Source of the DNA: Metopolophium dirhodum
Taxonomy: Eukaryota > Arthropoda > Insecta > Hemiptera > Aphididae
Length of the DNA stretch: 64,000 bases
Assembly: GCF_019925205.1 (NCBI RefSeq)
Contig: NC_083560.1
Coordinates: 6,200,001-6,264,000, forward strand
Direction: 5' to 3'
The notes beneath the pieces are model-generated. The model was not told the DNA's origin. It made no database searches and saw only the letters and a list, made by a program, of their open reading frames with translations. Positions within the stretch are counted from its first letter, which is position 1. Every line of letters begins with the position of its first letter. Shown here one piece after another: positions 25,501 to 35,396 of this stretch. The translations under genes and the position numbers were made by a program.

Positions 25501-28500
25501 CACATACTTTTCACTGTATTTATATTTAAAAAAAAATGTATTAGAGCAAAAAAGCTAAATACAAAAATATTGTTGTCTTAACACTTGTTTAATGCCATAC
25601 TTTAAGAAAATCCCATAAATACTATAACTTACATTTTGCATTTTGTCAATTTCCATTAGCTGAGCAGTATCTTTTTATAACTTTTAACATTATTTAAATT
25701 GTATTTCATTAGAAAGTAATTGAATTATATGGAAAACCAAGATCTCCACAACAGTTCACATTTACGGGTCCTGACATATACTGGGCAGGAGGATTCATTC
25801 AATCTCAGTCTCAAATCCACAACAATATTACCAAAAGTTTTGATTTATTTGATTCTTCAGTTTATGACAATCACCACAATCTTTTGTTACAGGTAGTTTA
25901 TAATTATTTGAAGTAGAAATTGCAAATAAAAGCATGTACATAAATATAACACTAGAAATTATTTTTAAATAAAAATTAAATTTAGACGTATTTTGTTTTA
26001 TTCTTATAATTTAGTAGGTTTTATTAGCATAAATATAACAATTTAAAATTTGGTTAAAAATTAAAAATGACATACTATTTTATAGAACTATATTTAGTTT
26101 TGTTTCAATGAAAATAAATACAACATTTACACTTTATGCTAAAATACATTTTATATTTATAAAAAGCAAAAATTAAATTAATATCGTATACATTTGTCAT
26201 TAGTAAAATAGGAAAACAATCGCGATAATTTCTTAGAATCCATTGTGTTTACTGTTTATAGAATAAAAAGCCAGTGTTAAAGAGTGCTGTAGCTGATACA
26301 TTATGTTATCAATTAATATAATTAAATGAATTTGTATATTTAAACAAATTAACAATTATTAAAAATAATTAAAAAATATTGCTTTTATATATTTTTCAAC
26401 TTTTCACGAAGTACCATTTTATTGTTGTAGGACTCAACAAGAGGTTTACGGCTCTTGGAAGAAACCCAACAAACATATACAAGTTATTTAGGAGAAGCCA
26501 TGGACATTATACTCGGAGTACGGTATTGTCCTGTTTCCAAAATGACACTCTGTGTAACGTCTGAGCCAGAAATGGATAAATGTATTAAAATGAAGGTAAA
26601 TATATTTAATATATTATACATATTTATTTTTTTACAAGTTTATTATTAATTTTCTTTTTGTATGCAATAGTTGGCTTTAAGACTTCAACTTTTGGTTCCT
26701 GAATTGCATTGTTTCCGAGGTTACAGTCATGTGCATTGTATGCAAGCCATTAGAAATGGGTATGTTAAAACTCAATTGTTATCACTCTATACAGTGAACA
26801 AACAAATTAGTAACATTTATGTCTTGTTGTGTTAACAGAAATGCAGATGTTGCAGTGATGGATGCTGGCGATATTTATACCGCTGGACTGCATTATGATG
26901 AAATACCATTTATCACTGAAATGTATGATCTACCTGAACCAGAATATTATGTTGTTGCTGTTGCAAAAAAAGAGGATCCGGATACTGAAATATCATTTTT
27001 AAAAGGTTTATTTCAAACTTATTAAAAAATCTAATGGGTCCTGGTGTGACTCGGTGGTTGGCCTCTGTCACTAACGTGTTCTGAAGTCAAGCAACTAGAC
27101 ATCTCTAGTTCCCGAATGAGTAACTACTCGGGTTTTTAGTAACGAATCCTCACCCCACATACATATGTTCCTCGACCATCTATAATCCCCCTACAAAAAG
27201 CTAATGGCCATAGTTGTCGATGCTTAAGATTAATAAAATAAAAAATCTAAACAAATACTATACTGTTGCCAACAATTTTAGGTAAAATGACATGTCACTC
27301 GGGTTTATATTCTGGTGGTGGATGGATAATACCAATGGCATTTTTGTTGAGTAATGGGTGGATACGAAGTTATGGATGTGACTCAATACAAGCTGCCTCT
27401 GAATACTTTAGTAAATCGTGTGTACCCGGTGCATTAAGTAATGAATATAACCCAGGTTTACCGTATGATAACCTTTGTCATCTATGTAGAGGTTCTAGTT
27501 ATCGGTACTGCAGACGTGATGCCACTGAAGACTTTTATGGCTACACAGGTAAAGTTGCTTTAGAATTAAAATGATTATTATATTATTTAGTAATTATTAC
27601 TTATATTAAAAATGAATTTATAAATTATATTTTTTTTTTCCTAGGAGCCTTAAGATGTTTGGTCGAAGGTGGTGGAAATGTAGCTTTTGTCAAACATACC
27701 ACAGTGTATGAGAATGTAGGTGGAAGACGCAAACAGTTGTGGGCAAGAAATACTTTAACTAATGATTTTGAACTTCTGTGTCCTGATGGTAAGTTTCTGT
27801 GTACTAAAACTGTACTAGATTGTAGGTTTTTGTTCTGCGTGTTATTTATAATGTTTTTAATTTAAAAAAAATTCTGATTTCAATTATTTACCATTGCTTG
27901 GAAGGAATTTATAATGAGTGTTTGGATATGAAAAAATAATATTGTTTTGAATCATTTGTATTCTGAGGTTATGTTTATTTTTTTTTTAAATTTGAGTCAA
28001 TTCAAATGTTTCTTTTGAACTGTAGAATAAATTCATACAAATTAAAAGCACAGAGAAAAAAATGTATAAGAAATCAAGATTTTTTTTTTATTAAATGTAA
28101 ATTGAATACATCAATATTCAATTACATTAACCTACTCTGACGAGGTATACTATAAACCTGCTATACAGTTTCTGTCTAGCAACTACAGATAAAATTTGTA
28201 CAACTATCTAAGTAAACACCCAAAACTCAATAATATAAATAAAGTAATTGTACTTTGCTTTAAATATCAAAATGTTCATCATTAAAGGGGGTTATAAAAA
28301 TGCAATTTATTTAAATACATATTGTTTATCCATTCAAATGGGTATTTCTGTATTCAAAAATATGTATTGCCACACATGGTAGTTGGGATGGTAATTTTTT
28401 CTGACTACCATATTTTATTCTATTTCAATTTAAAATTTTTTATAAATGTATCATAATAAAATATTTCAGCTTACAACAGGGTTGTCGGCAATTACTTTTT

Positions 28501-30146
28501 AAGGGGTTCAGATGATTTGAAAAAAAATGCTAATGTCCAAAAAGCTTGTTTTTTAAATTTTTTTTAGAATATTAATCCGGGTCTACTCAGAAAAAAATAA
28601 TAATAATAAAAATTAGCATTAAAGTAAAATATATTTGACGGTTCGCATTTAATTCCAAGTGCCGGCTAAAATCATGACTTTTATTTTAACTTTCAAACAT
28701 GCATTTTAAGTATATTGTATTTTCTTAATTTTATATACAAAATGCCTTTACGGTTTAAGCCTTGTATAATAATATTTAATATAACCAGTAGCTGATTTAA
28801 AAAAACTTATATTAGGTATAAAAATAGTTCAAATATATAGTTATAATAATTATAATTTAATTTTAATACCTACTTTTGCTATCTTTAATAATAGCACAAA
28901 CAGGCATTTTATTAAACTACATTAATTTACAATAATTTTAATAAATTTATAATATTATAGTATAATGTTGGTATTTAAAAATGTATTTTTATGCAATTCT
29001 TCTCTTAAAGATATTTAATATCAAAATTAAGTTGTCATATTTTATATTCATCTTAGGCATAAATAATAATAACAAATAGTAAATAACATTTGTGTTGTAT
29101 TTTATTTATAATTAGAGAGATTAAACATTTTTGACAGTCACATATATCTCATCATTGTATTATGATTTATTGCTATATTAATTATTCTAAAAAAACTAAT
29201 CGAATGTGTATTATAAATGCTTTATTATGGTCTTGAACTATTATAAAACTGTAGTTAAAAGTTCAATATTTATTGAATACTCACATTTTTTGCTTAGAGA
29301 TTTAATGTAGGTACTTAAAAGGAACATGACTTAATAAACTTCAATTATTTAAACAAAAGAGATCTTTTTCTATTTAATTTAACCTAGTATGTTATTTACA
29401 TTTTGCTGTGACAGAATTAATAATTGTTTCAACTTCTCAGTGTCAATCCCATTAAATATCTATAACAGTCAATGACTTTTAACCTAATATGATGAGAAGT
29501 AAATTAGGCACAAATCTAGAAATTTGAAATGGCAGGGACTACATTTTTTAGAATCAGTATTTATGTTGATGGTATATTTATCAAAATAATTTTGTCAATA
29601 ACAAAAATTGTCCAAATACTTTAAATTTTAGAATTTTTTTTTTTAATATTGTGTTTATTTTTAGAAAAATTGTATATTAGCAGCAGAATAAATTGATGTA
29701 TATATTTAGCAACAATATAATTTGTTTTATTTTACACAGGTAGATCATCGATTCATGATTATAAGAGGTGTAGCTTGGGTAAAGTGAAAGCTAACGCTGT
29801 TATAACTCGTGGAGGGGAAGCTTATAATCATACCGAAGTGATGGCATTCACCAATCTGTTTATGGCTGCCCAGCAGTGGTATGGCATGAAAACTACTATT
29901 GACAAGTTTACGTGAGTGGTTGACAATCTTTGTCTTCGACCTACTGTACAATATTAAATATGTTTTAATTTCAGTTTCAGTATGTTCAAGTCACCAGAAC
30001 CGTACAGTGATCTTATTTTCCAGGATGCTACCCAGCAGCTTGCATCCATTGATAGTTCACTAAGACATTATTCTGAGTGGTTGGGGGAAAATTTCATGCT
30101 GGCACGTCGTCTTGTCGACTGTCGCGCACCTGGTAGTAATTTGTAA
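19587..30146 (+). CDS. Tsf2: two-lobed transferrin (Tsf2/melanotransferrin type), 15 exons, one in-frame TGA
   Basis: Exons: 19587-19683, 20478-20635, 23079-23211, 23310-23452, 23520-23637, 23904-24083, 24516-24679, 25713-25892, 26431-26595, 26671-26759, 26839-27005, 27282-27548, 27645-27788, 29740-29911, 29975-30146. All junctions are GT-AG with matching phases; together 2349 nt, 782 codons plus stop. Exon 1 is a signal peptide (hydrophobic FLTFLAVCLVLANIAFV). Two transferrin lobes follow. Candidate iron ligands by family position are: lobe 1 Asp in SLDAGEVF, Tyr in EYYSVALIKK, Tyr in DPYAGDEGAF, His in VAFLRHTTV; lobe 2 Asp in VMDAGDIY, Tyr in EYYVVAVAKK, Tyr in FYGYTGALRC, His in VAFVKHTTV. 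Both lobes appear ligand-complete, which separates it from typical insect Tsf1. Codon 116 is TGA (23169-23171), where the GG-x-YN motif usually has Arg. A two-codon upstream ORF starts at 19574. In Drosophila Tsf2 acts in septate junctions. A polyadenylation signal AATAAA lies at 30759, just past an inserted MITE. A pseudogene cannot be excluded. Confidence 0.88.
19718..19992. mobile_element. hAT-like MITE in transferrin intron 1
   Basis: Perfect 8-bp TSDs ACGCATAG (19710-19717 and 19993-20000) flank inverted ends CAGGGGCGTAGGT and ACCTACGCCCCTG. The length is 275 bp. The inner arms contain a run of about 20 Gs (from 19743) and a matching run of about 15 Cs (near 19959), which can pair as a G/C stem. 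There is no ORF. Confidence 0.85.
21028..21423 (-). mobile_element. non-autonomous Helitron-type element in transferrin intron 2
   Basis: On the minus strand it begins TCTATATAATATATAAAAATG (position 21423) and ends with a GC-richer stretch then CAGCTAG (ending 21028). It is preceded by A and followed by T, as Helitron insertion between A and T predicts. No TSD or inverted repeat is present. The 396-bp length and absence of Rep/helicase make it non-autonomous. Confidence 0.7.
21528..21772. repeat. fold-back MITE-like repeat in transferrin intron 2
   Basis: Two imperfect inverted arms of about 65 bp share GAAGTCA, TGGCAGTCAAA and AAGTTATAGCTA on opposite strands (left about 21528-21597, right about 21710-21772). 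The TSD is not resolved. No coding capacity. Confidence 0.55.
22318..22498 (+). repeat. tandem duplication, period about 97 bp
   Basis: Two adjacent copies share 'aacattatgg', 'catttaattgtttt' and 'attagaaataatcatgttcaataat'. The first also contains an internal palindrome (ATTAGAAATAAT against ATTATTTCTAAT). It lies in transferrin intron 2 with no evident function. Confidence 0.6.
24740..25525 (-). mobile_element. 5'-truncated LINE insertion with 14-bp TSD
   Basis: A perfect 14-bp duplication TTAAAAAAAAATGT (24726-24739 and 25526-25539) flanks a minus-strand insert with a poly(A) tail (14 Ts from 24740 on the plus strand). This is the signature of target-primed reverse transcription. It sits in antisense orientation in transferrin intron 7. 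Confidence 0.85.
24756..25514 (-). CDS. C-terminal part of a LINE reverse transcriptase (ORF2 fragment)
   Basis: A 252-codon open frame ends close to the poly(A) tail. It shows the end of the RT domain and thumb, with INEEKTEYMEMSRQ and FKYLGSMITQSNNMEYEI. The characteristic LINE C-terminal region follows: VLYGAQCWTVRKSEESKLRV, FERKILRRIYGP, RLEWAGHVWRKPDAL and RPRMRWEDCVRKDVA. The catalytic FADD box and the endonuclease lie upstream and are missing because of 5' truncation, so the fragment cannot be active. The intact frame and perfect TSD imply a recent insertion. The first Met is simply the first in the truncated frame, not a native start. Clade not assigned. Confidence 0.85.
   Translation of the reverse strand: MKSMCERLITAAKRVGLQINEEKTEYMEMSRQRYRKQAEEFLKVGPYSFKNVPQFKYLGSMITQSNNMEYEILKRIQMGNKCYYAMDNLLKSRILSKTLKLQIYTTLIKSIVLYGAQCWTVRKSEESKLRVFERKILRRIYGPCRDLQTGEWRKRHNEELHHLYNRPDIVKEIKRRRLEWAGHVWRKPDALTKTVLQENPRGKRPLGRPRMRWEDCVRKDVAVSLPEEDWHVLAQNREKWRQLCLDVWSKRP
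27035..27239 (+). mobile_element. SINE with a 5S-rRNA-like internal promoter
   Basis: An 11-bp perfect TSD AAAAAATCTAA (27024-27034 and 27240-27250) flanks a 205-bp insert in transferrin intron 11. It has no long ORF and ends in an A-rich TAATAAAATA tail. Within it, CTGAAGTCAAGCAACTAGAC resembles the 5S box A region (AAGTTAAGCAAC), and GAATGAGTAACTACTCGGG resembles box C (GGATGGGTGACCGCCTGGG), in the right order and spacing. A T-run (GGGTTTTTAG) follows. This points to a 5S-derived (SINE3-like) element. Confidence 0.65.
27789..29739 (+). other. transferrin intron 13, no supported feature
   Basis: This 1.95-kb AT-rich intron has normal GT-AG borders (GTAAGT, ACACAG). I found no coding exon, paired terminal repeats or RNA gene in it. 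Confidence 0.6.
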
Positions 30147-30150
30147 TAAT

Positions 30151-30753
30151 TAGGGCTCGGATGTTTATAAAATTGCATATTTTTTTCTATTTATCCAATT
30201 TAATGCTCACCTAGATACAAATTTAATTCATGTTCTACTGAATCAAAAAATACTATTTTTACTTTGCATATTTTTGCATATTTAATGGTTTTGTATTTTA
30301 ATAACATATTTAGGGATTTTAAAAAAACAATTTAAATTTTTGAACTATATATAAGTTTTATAGTGGTAACTACAATCTACCACGCATTGACGTAAAATAT
30401 AAATGTTTATTAATTTAGGGCTCGGAAGTTTATAAAATTGCATAATTTTTTCTATTTATCCAATTAAATGCTCACCTGGATACAAATTTAACTCATGTTC
30501 TACTGAATAAAAAAAAAACTAATTTTAAATATTTTTGCTTATTTAATGGTTTTGTATGTTAATAGCAGATTTTGGGATTTAAAAATTAAAAATTAAATAT
30601 TTATGTTTTTTGTGCATATATTGTTGTTTATATTGGCTAGAAATGCATATTTTATATTTATAGCGCATATTTTGATTGCATATTTCGTAATTTTTTAGTG
30701 CATAAACGCATGCATATTTCAGTAATTTTAAGTGCATAAACATCTGAGCCCTA
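30151..30753. mobile_element. hAT MITE inserted just after the transferrin stop codon
   Basis: Perfect 8-bp TSDs GTAATAAT (30143-30150 and 30754-30761) flank inverted ends TAGGGCTCGGATGTTTAT and ATAAACATCTGAGCCCTA. The left TSD contains the transferrin TAA stop (30144-30146). The left-end sequence is repeated internally from about 30416, an internal tandem duplication of the 5' 260 bp. No transposase is present (603 bp). Confidence 0.88.
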
Positions 30754-31141
30754 GTAATAATAAATGCTCATTATTAGACAAGGATCAACTTAATGTTGGT
30801 TTTGGTGTATCAGTAGAATCAAGATATTTGTTACCTTGGACATTTTATAGATAATCTTATCGCTACAGTATCTGCTACATAAAAATTAATTCTGTGATGA
30901 AACAAACACAGTTTCTTTTTCGGCCAACAACTATTTACTCTTTAATTCTTTATCTGCAGGATACCTTTATTTAACAGAAAGTAAATGGCATAAATAATAC
31001 ATGTATATTATTTTGACTGCATAATGTGTACTTATTAGTTATTTATAATAAAACATTATGACATATTCAGGATCTTTTTTGTTATACGTATACCATTTCC
31101 TACTTTACGGGACACTCCTTTTTTGGGGAGACGTCAGTGAT

Positions 31142-31452
31142 GCCAGTGTTGCTACTCGCTCGCTGTGCTGCACTCGGACAAAAAAATCGAAAATATCCCT
31201 CGTTTTGCTATCTTACACCACCTCTAGTTGGTCACAGGATAACTGCCATACATCCACTCTTAATACGTATTATACGTGTTACACGTATACCAATATTTAA
31301 ATTGAATAGTCGTAATCAAATAAAGGTTGTTATTAAGAGTAGATACACGGTGGTTATCCTGTGACCAACTTTAGGTGGCGTTGTATAGCAAGTCGAGAGA
31401 TTTTCAATTTTTTTGTACGAGCGCAGCGCAGTGAGTGAGTGGCTACACGGCC
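31142..31452. repeat. fold-back (hairpin) MITE
   Basis: Long imperfect inverted arms of about 130 bp pair with each other, with landmarks GTTGGTCACAGGATAAC and its complement GTTATCCTGTGACCAAC. The outer parts read 'actcgctcgctgtgctgcactcg' against 'cgagcgcagcgcagtgagtgag'. Overlapping 75-80-codon ORFs are products of the hairpin sequence. Confidence 0.65.
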
Positions 31453-32066
31453 ATTATTGACTTGGTAAATGTAAAGATCACATTTTTACTTACTTGTGGA
31501 ATTTAATATTAGAACCTTGGAGCTCTTAGATTTTCAGCCTTTTGCAGAGCACGAAAGAACCATTTTAAATAAACAAAATAGGAAACATAAAATATATTTG
31601 TGACAATATTTTCAAGTCAAATCAATAAATAAATTGTATGCAATCTGTGGTCAAAGACAAAACAACAAAATTAAAGATTAAAAATTATTTTCAATAAATA
31701 ATGAATTACTAGCTGAATTACCCGTCGCTGCCGGGGTACGGTGGGAAAAAACAAATCTTTGAATAATTGTATATTATAAATAAATATAAAGATGTATCAT
31801 ACTTTTATGTATACATCGTTAGAATAATGTGCAATTAATGTAAAGGAAAAACATATAATGGACAATAATTTAATTTCTTAAGATTTAATTACATTTATAG
31901 ATAGGTATACACAAGATATTTATACACGGGAAAACTGTAAATATTCCACCCAAAACAAAACAATTGATAAACAAATGATTTTCAACGATGTATTGATATT
32001 GTTATAGAATTTCTTTATAAACTATATTCGTTGTATCTTTTTTGTTGTTTGGTAGTATTTGTATAG

Positions 32067-32408
32067 TTATGGATTTATTTTAGATAATACATTGTGTAAT
32101 TTATCAAGTAAATAACTTTTAAGTAATATATTTTGTGATTTGTTTAATCTAACTTTGTTTGCTTCAGCTAAGTCTAAAATATATAATTGACCATACGATG
32201 GATTTTGGCCTGAGCTAGGATAAAGGGAACTAATACGATGATATATATCACCATGTATTTTAAAACAATAAGGCCCATACCCCGATGGTAATGTTATGTG
32301 AGAACCAAAAGAGTCTAATGACATCGCACTGTTATATTGACGTATATGTTCTCTAAAATGTTTGGACTCATTTTCACCAACAAACAAATAAACTATTTCA
32401 TTAGGCAA
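32067..32408 (-). pseudogene. Helitron Rep protein N-terminal segment, frameshifted and truncated
   Basis: The frame carries the conserved region found just before the Rep nuclease of animal Helitrons: ESKHFREHIRQYNSAMSLDS, FGSHITLPSGYGPYCFKIHG, then YHRISSLYP and YGQLYILDLAEANKVRLNKS. It continues the OTU reading frame after a one-base shift in the A-run at 32427-32431. Read through the shift, ...CCGNGK joins SLPESRLPNEIVYLFVGEN, the normal zinc-ribbon to Rep junction. It ends at 32067 without the HUH motif or the helicase, so it is a remnant. Confidence 0.8.
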
Positions 32409-33145
32409 ACGGCTCTCCGGTAAAGATTTTTGCCATTACCACAACATAAACTGAAATGCCCTCTAGTTGTTTTTTCACACTCAAAGTGCAACGAATGACA
32501 ATGCTCGCATTCAAATGTTAAATTACCCAAATTATAAGGAGTAACGTGAACTATATTATGTGATAAAGCGCATTTATAAAATAATTTAAACAATAATACA
32601 CTGTGATTCCAGGTTTCTTTATGTTTTTTTCTTTCTCGTCTACCAGTTAAAGAATGTGTTTTACGCTTACAATTAGTGTTTGCAGTTATTTCTTTAGGTA
32701 GGATAAATGAATTTTGAATATTCATATTATTACCAAAATCTAAAACACTATAATGTCCTGCGTCACCATTGCCAGAAAAAAATAAATTACACATTGTAAC
32801 ACCAGAGCCATAATCTACAAATTCATTAAGATCATTAGATATATACACACGAAATGTATGATTTGAATAAAGTCGACTAATAATGCATTTAAGAAGTTCG
32901 ACGTGACCAGCATACTCGCCATCTAGGCTCATCAACTGTTCGTAATCATTAGAATTATAAATAGGTAGTCTATACGAAAGATCACCAATGATAAATTCTT
33001 TGTACACATCCCAATTATTTACCACCAAGTTAACCACTCTTAATCGAATATTTCGATGTTCTTCTTGCGTGCCGAATATTAAATGTGACACGGAACGAAA
33101 TAAACAATTTCCATCGCCTGGCATTGGAATTAATTGATATTCCAT
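32393..33145 (-). CDS. OTU-family cysteine protease domain of a Helitron
   Basis: A 250-codon open frame. Residues 9-16 hold the OTU catalytic loop GDGNCLFRS (Asp and nucleophile Cys), and near residue 132 GHYSVLDF supplies the catalytic His. A basic linker follows (KRKTHSLTGRRERKKHKE). A Cys-rich segment near the end (CEHCHSLHFECEKTTRGHF then CCGNG) is typical of Helitron proteins upstream of Rep. The OTU portion is complete, with no stop. The frame then slips into an unrelated tail (NLYRRAVCLMK) because of a one-base deletion in an A-run. OTU domains occur in many animal Helitrons, presumably as deubiquitinases; activity here is untested. Start chosen at the first Met before the domain. Confidence 0.85.
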   Translation of the reverse strand: MEYQLIPMPGDGNCLFRSVSHLIFGTQEEHRNIRLRVVNLVVNNWDVYKEFIIGDLSYRLPIYNSNDYEQLMSLDGEYAGHVELLKCIISRLYSNHTFRVYISNDLNEFVDYGSGVTMCNLFFSGNGDAGHYSVLDFGNNMNIQNSFILPKEITANTNCKRKTHSLTGRRERKKHKETWNHSVLLFKLFYKCALSHNIVHVTPYNLGNLTFECEHCHSLHFECEKTTRGHFSLCCGNGKNLYRRAVCLMK

Positions 33146-33575
33146 TTTAAATAATAATAATAAAATAAAATAATATTTTTGTTTGGGTTTTTCGACGACG
33201 ATTCAGACGACGACACTACAAAAAAAATACGACGATAACACAACAGTAACAGTGCACAATGCGTAAATGCCAAATATGAAATAATACATCGCTGCCGACG
33301 CGCGACGACGACACTACGACAGTACTGCAGCAGACGTAGGAGTAGTGGGGGTTCTAAAGATGTGTGTGTGCACGGCAAGTAACGCGCATCGCTATGTAGC
33401 AATACGGCAAACTTTATGCTTCTAATATCTATTTAAATAATTATTTTTTTGGAATTTTCTCTTTTAATGGCTTATCTACACACCGAGTACTAAAATTGTG
33501 AAAATCGGCCCGGTAGAACTTCAGATATAACTGTCACAAGAAATCGCCTCACGTTTTAATTATATAATATAAAGA

Positions 33576-35388
33576 TTCTTATCATCAATTGCTTGCAGTT
33601 ATCTTGCCACCGATATAGATTATAATAATATTATCTATACCCATCTGTGTAATGGGTATCTTGCTAATTGCTTACATTTCGTGAATATTGAAGGAATTTA
33701 TAAAATAATTTTTATATCCCGTCTTTTGTTAGCTCTGACGCCCTCTCTCACTCGTTTTTCTTCGTCGACCCTAGCACCTGTTTATTAACTATTGTGATAC
33801 GCCGTAGACATATTATAATCTAAATTGTGTGTAATTATTGTAATTAATACGATATTCGTGGAGGCATTCAAAGCAGTCTACAGCAGCTACTTCTCGACAA
33901 CAGGTTGTAGTCATACGTTTTGAAGTCGTACGACTTTTCATTCGCAAGCGTGGTGTCGTACGAAATTGAAGAATAAGAAATAATCAAAATCGTTCGACAG
34001 TAAATTCCTTTACGACTAATAGCGCCGTTCGAGAATTGACCACCATAAAAAACGCAGCTCCAATAACGTAATATATTTATATGTTTAATAATACTTATTT
34101 GGCTGTATGCCCGTATAGCTATATTTTATATTTTACGTTTACGTACGTGATTAATACGTAATGATATAATTTATTGTATTCAATATTATGTTGGTGGCTG
34201 CGCTTCGTGGTAGGAGGTTACTTAGGTTGAGCGGTAGCCGCAACTCCGGTAATCATAAGATTTGATAAGGACTTCGGATATCTCTGATATCTTACTATCT
34301 TAGTCCACAAACAAATTTAACATAATTTATATTGCTCGTGGAAATTATTTAGTTTCGAACAATTTTTGTGTAATATAGGTAAGTAGCAATGTTATAATGA
34401 TCAAAACATATTTTCTCGACGTACTTAAATATAATAGAATATTGTCTCGCAGACGAGTGGTAAATAACTATTTTTCAAATATTTCCATTAATGGATTCAC
34501 TCGCGCCTAGTTTGTGTGTACTCGATTGATACATTATAATTACGGTAACAAAGGTAATAAAAACCTTTTTAGACATTTAAAATCAAAATTAAAACATACG
34601 ATATTTGACTTTAAGGCTTTGATTAATTAATTGTTCATTGTAAAATTCGATAAATAACAAGTATATCACACAACAGTTCAAGCACTGCTGCAGTTGAAAT
34701 TGTCATTTGTTATCAAAATTCTATTTGTTACATAACTGTAACATACATTTTAAGAATTATTATATGACAAGTTTCTTCATTTTTTAGGCTACAATTATTT
34801 TATTGGCAAGAAGTGTGTATGATAAAATTGATGAGGTGGCATCGACGACACATGTAAATTTAAAGTTAGCCGCTTCACATTGCATCTCAAAGATGGAACC
34901 CAGATAGCATTTTGTTATGATAATGTTATGATAATAAACAAAAAATTACTACCTGGGAACGAGGCATTATCGTAAACGTCAAGTAAGTACGCTTATATTT
35001 TGATATTATAGGTATCATTCATAACTTTATTTACCAAAAATATTAACGTATCCACAAAAGCGTATGCAGACATTTCGGGCACGGTAGTCATACATAATAC
35101 ATTAACACACACATACATAAGTATATATATTTACATTAATGCCTTTAATTAAAAAACTAATTTAGGTGGGCTAACCTTGTTTAACTACATTTACCATGCT
35201 ACAAAAGTATTGTATAGGTAAATATAAATTAAATTATTGACTATCATAATAATATTGAATATTGAATATTGAGAGGGGAAGTGTACATAGAAGTCAAGTT
35301 CCTACCTCTAACATGACCACACCGTATACACGCTTATACATATCCAAACAAAACAATCATAATATATAATTTAAGATGTTTGATATTA
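33576..35388. other. unique-looking region without supported gene
   Basis: A GC-richer block at about 33720-34330 has short open frames and candidate splice sites, but no linked coding exons and no recognisable motif. It could hold an untranslated first exon or be decayed sequence; I cannot tell. Confidence 0.4.
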
Positions 35389-35396
35389 TATATACC

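Larger units (their letters stand above)
31709..33575 (-). mobile_element. internally deleted Helitron carrying an OTU protease ORF
   Basis: On the minus strand the element starts TCTTTATATTATATAATTAA (5' end 33575, preceded by A). It ends with a hairpin-like ACCCCGGCAGCGACGGGT followed by AATTCAGCTAG (3' end 31709, followed by T). These match Helitron termini (5' TC, 3' hairpin plus CTRR, A/T insertion site). It encodes an OTU domain and the start of a Helitron Rep protein but no HUH nuclease or helicase, so it is non-autonomous. Confidence 0.8.

Noticed and set aside
33130..33402. 90-codon minus-strand ORF upstream of the OTU ORF
   Set aside because: It sits in the Helitron 5' leader, overlaps the OTU start in another frame, and shows no domain.
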